The notes under the pieces are model-generated. The model was not told where the DNA came from. It saw only the letters and a list, made by a program, of their open reading frames with translations, and ran no database searches. DNA of 5,420 nucleotides from Treponema sp. (GTDB lineage Bacteria; Spirochaetota; Spirochaetia; Treponematales; Breznakiellaceae): assembly GCA_031257715.1 (NCBI GenBank), contig JAIROE010000024.1, positions 1 through 5,420 on the forward strand, written 5' to 3'. The translations under genes and the position numbers were made by a program. Shown one piece after another: positions 1-5,313 of this stretch; the stretch's first letter is position 1; each line of letters begins with the position of its first letter.

Positions 1-802
1 GTACGGCGGTTTTAAGGCGCAGCCCCCAGTCAACGGCGAAGATCTCGCGATCCCCAACCCGCCTCACCGGCGAGATATTCTTGCAGCCCGTGATCCGCGC
101 GGCGGCTACGGATCGGGGATTTTTGAACAGCTCCCCTGTTTCATCCTGTCTCAAAACCCGGCCGCCTTCCATGACAAGGATTTCCCCGCAGAGTTTGTAC
201 ACCTCGTCCCTGCTGTGCGTCACGAGGATTGCATCCCCACGGGATGCAAGGAGTTCCAGAAACTGAAGCTGCATCCGTTCCCGCAGTCCCGAATCGAGCG
301 CGGAAAAAGGTTCGTCCAGCAGGATGATTTCGGGTTCCCGGGCGAGCATGCGGGCCAAGGCCGTCCTCTGCTGCTCTCCGCCGGAAAGTTTTCCCGGACG
401 AAGCCTTTCACAGCCGCCAAGTCCGAAGCGTTCACTCCATTCCATGGCTTTTGCCGTCCGTTCCTTTTTTGGAAGGGGAAGGGCGGCGGCGATGTTTTCA
501 AGGGCCGTCATGGCGGGAAAGAGGGCGTAGTTCTGGAAGAGATAGCCCGCGCGGCGCACTTGGGGCTTCAGATTGATTTTCTTCGCCGAATCAAAAAGGA
601 CCCGGCCGTTGACCTCAATGCGCCCCTCATCAGGGGTTTCGATTCCGGCTATGCACTTGAGCGTCATGCTCTTCCCGGCGCCCGAAGGCCCCAGTATACC
701 CAGGCACCCGGAAACCCCTTCCCCTTTTTTCCCGGTTTCAAATTCGACTTCGAGGAGGAAGGCGCGGGACAGCCGCTTGCGTATAGAAACGGCGACGCTC
801 AT
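1..802 (-). CDS. modC: Molybdate ABC transporter ATP-binding protein ModC (3' end outside window)
   Basis: This is the ATPase subunit that powers molybdate (or tungstate) import through ModB at the cytoplasmic face of the inner membrane. About 267 codons are visible with no stop. The Walker A motif GPSGAGKS is at residues 38-45, the Q-loop at Q90 (LFQNYALFP), the ABC signature LSGGEQQR at 139-146, Walker B IILLDEP at 159-165, the D-loop SALD at 167-170 and the switch histidine at H196. Residues from about 225 (ITGCKNIS) begin the C-terminal regulatory part typical of ModC/CysA-type ATPases; family members run to roughly 350 residues, so the missing part is simply beyond position 1. The ATG at 802-800 overlaps the modB stop as ATGA. 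There is no good Shine-Dalgarno sequence, so translation probably depends on coupling to modB. The substrate is inferred from the adjacent modA and modB; the ATPase alone could also suit sulfate. Confidence 0.9.
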   Translation of the reverse strand, partial: MSVAVSIRKRLSRAFLLEVEFETGKKGEGVSGCLGILGPSGAGKSMTLKCIAGIETPDEGRIEVNGRVLFDSAKKINLKPQVRRAGYLFQNYALFPAMTALENIAAALPLPKKERTAKAMEWSERFGLGGCERLRPGKLSGGEQQRTALARMLAREPEIILLDEPFSALDSGLRERMQLQFLELLASRGDAILVTHSRDEVYKLCGEILVMEGGRVLRQDETGELFKNPRSVAAARITGCKNISPVRRVGDREIFAVDWGLRLKTAV

Positions 803-1458
803 TTCTTAAGCGCGGCGAGGTAATTCATGAGCCCCACGACAATGAGGGAAAAAACGACGATGATCAGCACGTAGCGGTACGCGCTCTCCATGTCGCCCGA
901 GTTTGCCGCGGAGGCGATGGCGACGGGCAGCGTGCGTGTCCTTCCGGGGATGTTGCCCGCTATCATGGTTGTGGCGCCGTATTCCCCCAGCCCGCGGGCA
1001 AAGGCCAGCACCGCGCCGGAGGCGATTCCCGGCAGGGCCGTGGGGAGGGTCACTTTGAAAAATATCTTCCACTCGGACATGCCCAGCGTCCGCGCCGCGT
1101 AGATGAGGGTTTGGTCAACCTGTTCAAGGGCCCCCCGTGCGGATCGGTACATGAGGGGGAAGGAAATGGCCGAAGAAGCGAGCACCGTGGCGATCCAGGA
1201 GAAAGCGACGCGCACGCCGAAAAGATCCACGAGGAATTTCCCCACCGGCCCCCGCACCCCGAAAATGTAGAGAAGGAAGAAGCCCGCCACTGTCGGGGGC
1301 AGCACGAGGGGAAGGGTAAGGATCCCGTCAAGGATCATCTTCCAGCGGTTTCGCCCCAAGCCCGCGACAAACCGGGCTGCGAAGAGCCCCGCAAAAAAAG
1401 TCGCCGCCATGGAGGCGGAGGCGGTTTTCGCGGAAATGAGAACAGGGGAAAAATCCAT
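799..1458 (-). CDS. modB: Molybdate ABC transporter permease ModB
   Basis: This is the integral membrane subunit forming the molybdate channel. At 219 residues it has the usual length for ModB. Hydrophobic segments lie near residues 12-34, 47-68, 86-106, 142-165 and 195-217, giving about five membrane helices. The cytoplasmic EAA coupling loop, which docks onto the ATPase, is visible at about 120-139 (YAARTLGMSEW...LP, with G126 and the closing LP). The following GLGEYGATTMIAGN stretch is characteristic of the ModB/CysT permease group. The opening MDFSPVLISAKTA also resembles ModB proteins. The start ATG (1458-1456) shares one base with the modA stop in TAATG, and the stop overlaps modC as ATGA, so the three genes are translationally coupled. 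The family assignment is firm. Choosing molybdate over another oxyanion rests mainly on modA. Confidence 0.94.
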   Translation of the reverse strand: MDFSPVLISAKTASASMAATFFAGLFAARFVAGLGRNRWKMILDGILTLPLVLPPTVAGFFLLYIFGVRGPVGKFLVDLFGVRVAFSWIATVLASSAISFPLMYRSARGALEQVDQTLIYAARTLGMSEWKIFFKVTLPTALPGIASGAVLAFARGLGEYGATTMIAGNIPGRTRTLPVAIASAANSGDMESAYRYVLIIVVFSLIVVGLMNYLAALKK

Positions 1459-2258
1459 TAATGCGCCGAAAATCCGTAGCCCCTGAAGACGGCGAGCCCT
1501 TCTTCGGACTCAAGGAAATCAATGAAGAGCGCCGCTTCTTCGGGATGGGCCGAAGACGCGATCATGCCTGCGGGGTATATGACCTTGCCGGAAAGAAGCC
1601 CGTCGGGGAGTTCCTCAATGATCGTCACTTTTTTTGTGGACGCAGCGTCGGTGGCGTAGACAACACCGGCTTCGGCGCTGCCTTCGGCGACCCAGGCGAG
1701 CACTTCGGTGACGTTATTCCCCAGGCTCAGTTTTCCCTGTACCGCGTCCCACACGCCGAGATTGACAAGGGCTTCCTTCGCGTACTGTCCTGCCGGAACG
1801 GAGGCGGGATCTCCCAGAGCGATAATCGCCGCCAGGGCAATGTTTTGAAAGCCGGTAACCGCCGTGACGGTTCCCGCGGGCTTGATAAGGACCAGTTTGT
1901 TCTGCAAAAGGGGCCGCACCGTATCCTTCGCCACAAGCCCTTTTCCCGCAAGGGCATCCATCTGCCGTTCTGCGGCGGACATGAACACATCGGCCTGAAG
2001 TCCCTGTTCTATCTGAACCTGGAGCCTTCCGGAACTGTCGTACACCCCTTCGATGCTTATCCACGGGTACTTTGCCCTGAAACGGGGAATGAGTTCCCCG
2101 GTAAAGGCGTTTTCGAGGCTTGCCGCCGCCGCAACCATCAGCGTTACCGGTTCAGGCGAATCCGCCGGTTTTTCTTTTCCGGCCCCGGCGAAAACCGGAG
2201 CGGAAAGGACGCACAGGAAGGCCGCCAAGGCCCCCAAAAAGCGATTTTTATTTTTCAT
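1458..2258 (-). CDS. modA: Molybdate-binding periplasmic protein ModA
   Basis: This is the substrate-binding protein that captures molybdate or tungstate in the periplasm and delivers it to ModBC, ultimately feeding molybdenum cofactor or tungsten enzymes. The 266 residues start with a signal peptide (basic MKNKNR, hydrophobic core, probable signal peptidase I site VFA|GAG after residue 24). C16 is not in a lipobox, so it appears to be a soluble periplasmic protein, although spirochaete lipoboxes are loose. Family landmarks are present: AAAASLENAF (S47), DSSGRLQVQIEQG (S75/S76), ADVFMSAAERQMD, GDPASVPAGQYAKEAL (A156), NNVTEVLAWVAEG (V183) and GVVYATDA (Y201). These correspond to the oxyanion-ligand positions known in E. 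coli ModA (Ser12, Ser39, Ala125, Val152, Tyr170). It ends RGYGFSAH, matching the usual YGF ending. It is the first mod gene, 70 bases after the preceding small gene, and has its own strong ribosome binding site. Confidence 0.94.
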   Translation of the reverse strand: MKNKNRFLGALAAFLCVLSAPVFAGAGKEKPADSPEPVTLMVAAAASLENAFTGELIPRFRAKYPWISIEGVYDSSGRLQVQIEQGLQADVFMSAAERQMDALAGKGLVAKDTVRPLLQNKLVLIKPAGTVTAVTGFQNIALAAIIALGDPASVPAGQYAKEALVNLGVWDAVQGKLSLGNNVTEVLAWVAEGSAEAGVVYATDAASTKKVTIIEELPDGLLSGKVIYPAGMIASSAHPEEAALFIDFLESEEGLAVFRGYGFSAH

Positions 2259-2263
2259 CGTTT

Positions 2264-2269
2264 CTCCTC
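2264..2269 (-). promoter_or_regulatory. Ribosome binding site of modA
   Basis: On the minus strand the sequence reads AAAAGAGGAGAAACGATG: a GAGGAG core ends 5 bases before the modA ATG. This is the only strong Shine-Dalgarno sequence in the mod cluster, which fits modA being the lead gene and modB and modC being coupled to it. It also supports the ATG at 2258 as the true start. Confidence 0.8.
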
Positions 2270-2287
2270 TTTTCCTGGTACAAATGC

Positions 2288-2299
2288 GGGGAATTCCCC
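2288..2299. repeat. 12-bp perfect palindrome GGGGAATTCCCC in the gap before modA
   Basis: GGGGAATTCCCC is exactly self-complementary and sits in the 70-base gap between the small gene and modA, about 30 bases upstream of the modA ATG. It has no loop and no T tract, so it is not a terminator. Its position would suit an operator for a dimeric repressor. It does not resemble the known E. coli ModE site, which is AT-rich. The role is unproven. Confidence 0.4.
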
Positions 2300-2322
2300 C
2301 GGAGTTTTGCGGCTCATGGCGC

Positions 2323-2342
2323 AGCCGTTTAGCCGTTTAGCC
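2323..2342. repeat. 2.5 tandem copies of AGCCGTTT across a stop codon
   Basis: AGCCGTTT occurs at 2323-2330 and 2331-2338, followed by a partial third copy (AGCC). On the minus strand the repeats span the stop codon of the small 125-residue gene (GGC TAA ACGGC). Gain or loss of one 8-base unit would shift the frame and change the C-terminal end of that protein. It is probably a slippage product. Confidence 0.6.
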
Positions 2343-2706
2343 TGCCCCTGGACAACAGTTCCTGCATGAGGCCGGTGAGGGTGTCCATGTTGATTTCGGA
2401 GGAAACTTCCAGGAGGGTTTCCCGTATGTCTTCCCAATCGCCGTCCTCAAGGCTCATCGTTTCATCGTCAAATTTGCCGAGGAAGAAGGCGGCGACGGCT
2501 CCAGCCACAGCGGGGGAGGCGCCCCTTGAAGCCGCGCGCTCAAGGGTTCTCCTCAAAAGTTCGTCCGCCGCCCCGGCGCCTATGACGGGCCCGACGAGGG
2601 CGGTAAATTCCCCGGCAAGGAAAGCGGCGTTTTCCCCTCCGGCGGTGAGTTTTCCGGCCTTTGCCATCCTGTCAATCTGTGAAAAAAAATGATCGATAGG
2701 ACGCAC
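2329..2706 (-). CDS. Small helical protein of unknown function (GTG start)
   Basis: I do not recognise this 125-residue protein. It looks wholly alpha-helical, with no signal peptide, no clear membrane segment and no cysteines. An Ala/Gly-rich middle (GPVIGAGAADELL...SPAVAGAVAAFFLGKF) is followed by an acidic stretch (DDETMSLEDGDWEDIRETLLEV). The frame is open further upstream to an ATG at 2760, but that version would overlap the TPR gene by about 50 bases and begin with an odd Arg-rich stretch. I prefer the GTG at 2706-2704, which lies 4 bases after the TPR gene stop and has an AAAGGA ribosome binding site 7 bases upstream. The tight spacing implies co-transcription and coupling with the TPR gene. 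Codon use matches its neighbours, so it is probably a real gene; that it works with the TPR protein is inferred from position only. Confidence 0.72.
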   Translation of the reverse strand: MRPIDHFFSQIDRMAKAGKLTAGGENAAFLAGEFTALVGPVIGAGAADELLRRTLERAASRGASPAVAGAVAAFFLGKFDDETMSLEDGDWEDIRETLLEVSSEINMDTLTGLMQELLSRGRLNG

Positions 2707-2710
2707 CGCA

Positions 2711-4081
2711 TTATCCTTTCTTCTTCTGCGCGGTGACGGAAGCCATCGCGCGTGCATCAACAGTGTTCAGCATGGCCGTCAATTTTTCTTTTTCAATTAA
2801 ATCGATAAGCCGGGCTTCTGTATAGCGCTTGGCTTCCTCAGTGTAGTTTCCGATGGTAATGCAGATCCCCTTGCCGGCCTTTACTTCCTTGAGGTGGGAA
2901 TGAAAATCCCGCAGTATCAGTTCTCCTGCGGCTCCCTGGCTTCTTATGAACCGGAACATGATGAGGTCCGACCATTTGGGGGTGTCTACTTCGGCAAGTA
3001 TATCCGCCCATTCGCTTTTGTTGACCGAAATATTGGTAATTTTTACTTTGGCGCGGGAAAAGTAACCCATGACGATTTTGCGGCAGAGGGCCACAAAGTC
3101 CGCCGAGGGGGCCATGAGGAAGATTTGCAGGTTTTTGTTGGCGTTCATTTCCTGGTACTTTCCGATGAGAACATTGACATCCTTGTAGGACGGATTGTCC
3201 GCCTGAATGAGGCGGAGGAGACTGAGCGCCCCCGATATGTTGTTTTTTTTCAGATAGGCCTGGGCCAGACGGTAACGGAGATCGATGAGGATGTCGGGCT
3301 TGATGTTTTCATGTTTAAGTCCTATTTCGAAATCCTGAATCGCCGCGTCTTCCTGGTGTGAATTCATGCAGATGGTTCCGGCGGTGAGGCAGGCGTCCGG
3401 CCCCATAACGGGATCCGCCCGGAGGTGGTTGAAAAGCCGCAGTGCCTGATCGGGCTGGTTTGCTTCGTAGTAGCATTCGGCCAGGGTGTAGAGCGATTCC
3501 TTGTCGTCCGGGGCCAGATCTATGGCCTTGCGGATAAAGGTCATTGCTTCTTTGGGTTTCTTGACGCGGAAGAAGGCGTGCCCCAGCTCGCGGAGAACCG
3601 CCGTGCTGTCCGGGTCCTGCTGGCGGGCCTGTTGAAACAGTTGTATGGCTTTTTCATAATTTTTTTTCTGAAATTCAAGATGGCCCAGATTGTAATTTAC
3701 CTCGAAATTGTCCTGCCGGAGAGTCCTTGCCGCGGCAAAACCTTTGTAGGCCGCATCGGGGAGGTTCAGCTTGAGGGCCGAAAGGGCGTAACGGAGATTC
3801 ACCTCGAATTCATCAACAGTGCCCGTTCCCGCAAGTTCGGTGAGGATCTCGTAGGTTTTGCAGGCCCGTTCCCATTCTCCATCCTGAAAGTAGATGTCGC
3901 CCATGGTATTCAGGGCTTCCGGATCGCGGGGATTCTGGGCCAGACGCTTGCCGGCATCCTTCATCAGGGAGTCACGGCCCCTTGTCCGTTTTTTGCCGGA
4001 GCCCCTGGAACGGCCCATAATTATCATAAAGAGACACACGCCAAGAATAAGCGCGACCACCACCGCCAGAATCGGGATCAT
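2711..4081 (-). CDS. Membrane-anchored TPR protein with degenerate Mrr/restriction-endonuclease-like C-terminal domain
   Basis: This 456-residue protein opens with a hydrophobic anchor (2-23) followed directly by a basic stretch (RSRGSGKKRTRGR, 24-36). By the positive-inside rule the rest faces the cytoplasm. Residues about 43-310 form tetratricopeptide-type helical repeats with typical spacing (for example ALNTMGDIYFQDGEWERACKTYE, split across 56-78; NYNLGHLEFQKKNYEKAIQLF; LRELGHAFFRVKKPKEAM; LYTLAECYYEANQPDQAL), a scaffold for protein binding. Residues about 317-438 resemble the Mrr catalytic fold (WADILAEV, then GKGICITIGNYTEEAKRYTEARLIDLIEKEKLTAML). The usual Q/E-x-K catalytic strand appears as IMFRFIRS, so nuclease activity seems lost. 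The ATG is fixed by an in-frame TAA two codons upstream; its ribosome binding site is weak. It is divergent from the Hsp70/LysM gene and 4 bases from the small downstream gene. The cellular role is unknown. Confidence 0.88.
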   Translation of the reverse strand: MIPILAVVVALILGVCLFMIIMGRSRGSGKKRTRGRDSLMKDAGKRLAQNPRDPEALNTMGDIYFQDGEWERACKTYEILTELAGTGTVDEFEVNLRYALSALKLNLPDAAYKGFAAARTLRQDNFEVNYNLGHLEFQKKNYEKAIQLFQQARQQDPDSTAVLRELGHAFFRVKKPKEAMTFIRKAIDLAPDDKESLYTLAECYYEANQPDQALRLFNHLRADPVMGPDACLTAGTICMNSHQEDAAIQDFEIGLKHENIKPDILIDLRYRLAQAYLKKNNISGALSLLRLIQADNPSYKDVNVLIGKYQEMNANKNLQIFLMAPSADFVALCRKIVMGYFSRAKVKITNISVNKSEWADILAEVDTPKWSDLIMFRFIRSQGAAGELILRDFHSHLKEVKAGKGICITIGNYTEEAKRYTEARLIDLIEKEKLTAMLNTVDARAMASVTAQKKKG

Positions 4082-4159
4082 ACTTTAATTGTCGGCTTTC
4101 CTTTATTTATCTTCAATTATTTCCTTATTCATGCCGATATGTAAGGGATACATGACATT

Positions 4160-4221
4160 GGACTTGTTCAAGAACCCGGTTGGTTCTTTGCCAAGCTTCG
4201 CTTGGCTTACAAGTCTTTTTT
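4160..4221 (+). terminator. Two-hairpin structure closed by an outer stem and followed by T6
   Basis: Read on the plus strand, GACTTGT (4161-4167) is the exact complement of ACAAGTC (4209-4215); G4160 and T4216 could add a wobble pair. Inside this outer stem lie two perfect hairpins back to back: AAGAACC-cggtt-GGTTCTT (4170-4188) and GCCAAGC-ttc-GCTTGGC (4190-4206). The outer stem is followed at once by TTTTTT (4216-4221). Such a three-way-junction fold with a terminal U tract is what a small structured RNA, or a compound intrinsic terminator, would look like. It lies between divergent genes, where no annotated upstream plus-strand gene needs terminating. The structure is visible in the sequence; the function is inferred. 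Confidence 0.4.
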
Positions 4222-4241
4222 AGCGGAAGTTGTTCAATAAC
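4164..4241. repeat. Direct repeat TTGTTCAA-N-AAC, two copies 66 bases apart
   Basis: TTGTTCAAGAAC at 4164-4175 and TTGTTCAATAAC at 4230-4241 differ at one base. The copies bracket the two-hairpin element and its T tract. They could mark an old duplication, the ends of a small mobile or dispersed element, or paired protein-binding sites. Confidence 0.45.
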
Positions 4242-4254
4242 TGAAGTTATTGAA
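4233..4254. repeat. Long near-perfect hairpin TTCAATAACT/AGTTATTGAA
   Basis: TTCAATAACT (4233-4242) and AGTTATTGAA (4245-4254) are exact complements separated by GA, giving a 9-10 bp stem with a tight loop. A second TATTGAA copy at 4261-4267 offers an alternative partner for TTCAATA (4233-4239), and TTGAA (4263-4267) can itself pair with TTCAA (4274-4278). The near-symmetry means it would fold on either strand or act as a dyad protein-binding site. There is no T tract directly after the first stem. Confidence 0.6.
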
Positions 4255-4278
4255 TAGCTCTATTGAAGATTTTTTCAA

Positions 4279-4336
4279 CCCGGCCTCATGAAGGAAGCTC
4301 ATGCCGGGGGCATGACTTGACAAAAGAAGGGCCCCC
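4279..4336 (+). promoter_or_regulatory. Three mutually exclusive hairpins upstream of the Hsp70/LysM gene
   Basis: Three stems compete for the same G-rich segment. Stem A pairs CCCGGC (4279-4284) with GCCGGG (4303-4308). Stem B pairs TCATGCC (4299-4305) with GGCATGA (4309-4315) around GGG. Stem C pairs GGGGGC (4306-4311) with GCCCCC (4331-4336). Only one of A and B, or B and C, can form at a time. This resembles an attenuator or switch leader if transcription starts upstream, and overlaps the -35 element if it starts at the promoter called at 4317. GC-rich chance pairing is a real alternative. Confidence 0.3.
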
Positions 4337-4345
4337 CAATTAAAT
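4317..4345 (+). promoter_or_regulatory. Candidate sigma-70-type promoter for the Hsp70/LysM gene
   Basis: A perfect TTGACA (4317-4322) is followed 17 bases later by TTAAAT (4340-4345, 4 of 6 matches to TATAAT). The expected transcription start, near 4351-4353, falls within the ribosome binding site and would leave a leader of only about 14 bases, which counts against it or implies an unusually short leader. Confidence 0.4.
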
Positions 4346-4348
4346 TTT

Positions 4349-4357
4349 AGGAAGGAG
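4349..4357 (+). promoter_or_regulatory. Ribosome binding site of the Hsp70/LysM gene
   Basis: AGGAAGGAG ends 8 bases before the ATG at 4366. This is a strong Shine-Dalgarno sequence at ideal spacing and settles the start codon. Confidence 0.85.
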
Positions 4358-4365
4358 TTGGACCA

Positions 4366-5313
4366 ATGGCGGGAACTATTGGCATAAAAATTGCGAACGG
4401 GGGATTTTATTCAATCATCGAAGAGAATTCCGCAGTTAAAAAGCGGCTAATCCTTACTACCGTTCATGACAATCAGCGCAGTGTGCAGATCGATCTCTAT
4501 AAAAGTTTTGCGAAAACGATGGCCGACGCCCTGTATATAGGGAGCCTTGTGGTGGAGAAAATCAAGCCAAAACCAAAGGGCGAGCCTTCCATTGAGATGA
4601 TCATCACTTCTACCGCGGAAGGGGAGATTATCGCCGACGCCATAGACCTTGATACCGGTTCGGGCGGGGAGCATCATTACCTGAATGTTTCCCTTAAATC
4701 CCTTGATGAAGATAACCGGGACGGCGAGATTCCCGATTTTGAACTGGAGCAGCACGAGGGCCCTCCGAGCGGATTGTATTCCCGCTCCGCCAGGGCGAAA
4801 AAAGAAGCCGGGGGTTTCCCGTGGTTCATCATTATCATCATCGGGCTTCTCATTATTGCGGGCCTCCTTGCCCTGTGGTTCTTCTTCCTCAGGGACAGGG
4901 CGCCGGGGATGACGCCGGGCCGCCCGGCGGCGGAATCTTCAGGGCCTTCGCGGGTCCTGGAGTCCGAACCCGCTGTGTCCGAGGCTGCGGAGCCGCCGCC
5001 GCCGGAACCGTCCGTGGAAAAGCCCGCCGCGCCGCCTCCCGTGATTGAGGCGCCTGCGGCGCCGGCGCCTTCGCGGACAGGCTCCGCCCGCCGTGACCGT
5101 CCGCCCGCCCCGGTGTCTTCCTACAGGGTGCCGGCAACCATTCCCAGGGAGGGGGTCGCCTACCGCCTTCGCTGGGGCGATACTCTGTGGGATATTTCGG
5201 AGGCTTTCTATCGGAATCCCTGGCTGTACCCCCGCATCGCGCGGTTCAACAATATCAGAAACCCGGATCTTATTATTTCCGGAACTACTATCCGTATTCC
5301 GCCGAAAAATTAA
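4366..5313 (+). CDS. Inner-membrane protein: Hsp70-like substrate-binding domain, one TM helix, Pro-rich linker, C-terminal LysM
   Basis: The first ~110 of 315 residues resemble the beta substrate-binding domain of DnaK: IGIKIANGGFYSIIEEN, then TTVHDNQRSVQIDLYKS, then GSLVVEKIKPKPKGEPSIEM parallel the DnaK blocks (GG...LI..N, DNQ.SV.I, LG.F...I.PAPRG.P.IEV). No Hsp70 ATPase domain precedes it. An acidic/basic connector leads to a single membrane helix (about 152-174), preceded by positive residues (R139, R142, K144, K145), so the N-terminus should be cytoplasmic. Residues about 176-260 are rich in Pro, Ala and Glu, a flexible periplasmic spacer. Residues 266-312 (YRLRWGDTLWDI...NPDLIISGTTIRIP) form one LysM domain, which binds peptidoglycan. 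The protein should therefore tether a peptide-binding module at the inner membrane to the cell wall. Whether the domain still binds peptides is unknown. Confidence 0.88.
   Translation: MAGTIGIKIANGGFYSIIEENSAVKKRLILTTVHDNQRSVQIDLYKSFAKTMADALYIGSLVVEKIKPKPKGEPSIEMIITSTAEGEIIADAIDLDTGSGGEHHYLNVSLKSLDEDNRDGEIPDFELEQHEGPPSGLYSRSARAKKEAGGFPWFIIIIIGLLIIAGLLALWFFFLRDRAPGMTPGRPAAESSGPSRVLESEPAVSEAAEPPPPEPSVEKPAAPPPVIEAPAAPAPSRTGSARRDRPPAPVSSYRVPATIPREGVAYRLRWGDTLWDISEAFYRNPWLYPRIARFNNIRNPDLIISGTTIRIPPKN

Larger units (their letters stand above)
4082..4365. other. Divergent intergenic region, AT-rich and densely folded
   Basis: This 284-base stretch separates the minus-strand TPR gene from the plus-strand Hsp70/LysM gene, so promoters for both are expected here. 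It is visibly AT-richer than the flanking genes. No credible coding frame was found. It contains at least six inverted repeats plus a direct repeat, listed separately. For the minus-strand gene I see TTGAAC (4171-4166 on the minus strand) but no -10 box at proper spacing, so no promoter is called on that side. A small inverted repeat, ATGTA-aggga-TACAT (4139-4153), lies about 60 bases upstream of the TPR start and might be an operator half-site pair. Confidence 0.7.

Noticed and set aside
215..823. 202-residue open frame on the plus strand opposite modC
   Set aside because: The minus strand encodes all ModC motifs in order; the plus-strand translation is low-complexity and resembles nothing.
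1458..2258. ModA as a lipoprotein through C16
   Set aside because: C16 lies inside the hydrophobic core after AFL, not after a small residue, while VFA|G offers a normal signal peptidase I site.
2259..2328. Intrinsic terminator between the small gene and modA
   Set aside because: No stable hairpin followed by a T tract was found on the minus strand; the palindrome there has no loop or U run.
1461..2369. 302-residue open frame on the plus strand opposite modA
   Set aside because: It is antisense to a clear modA, has no recognisable domain or ribosome binding site, and arises from GC-rich codon bias.
2707..2760. Upstream ATG (2760) as start of the small helical protein
   Set aside because: It would overlap the TPR gene by about 50 bases and add an Arg-rich stretch; the GTG at 2706 has a correctly placed AAAGGA and tight spacing.
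3425..4144. 239-residue plus-strand frame opposite the TPR gene
   Set aside because: It is a shadow of a well-supported TPR gene, and its composition is that of antisense translation.
4160..4221. tRNA or tRNA-like gene
   Set aside because: There are only two inner hairpins, it is too short, and it has no acceptor/T-loop consensus.
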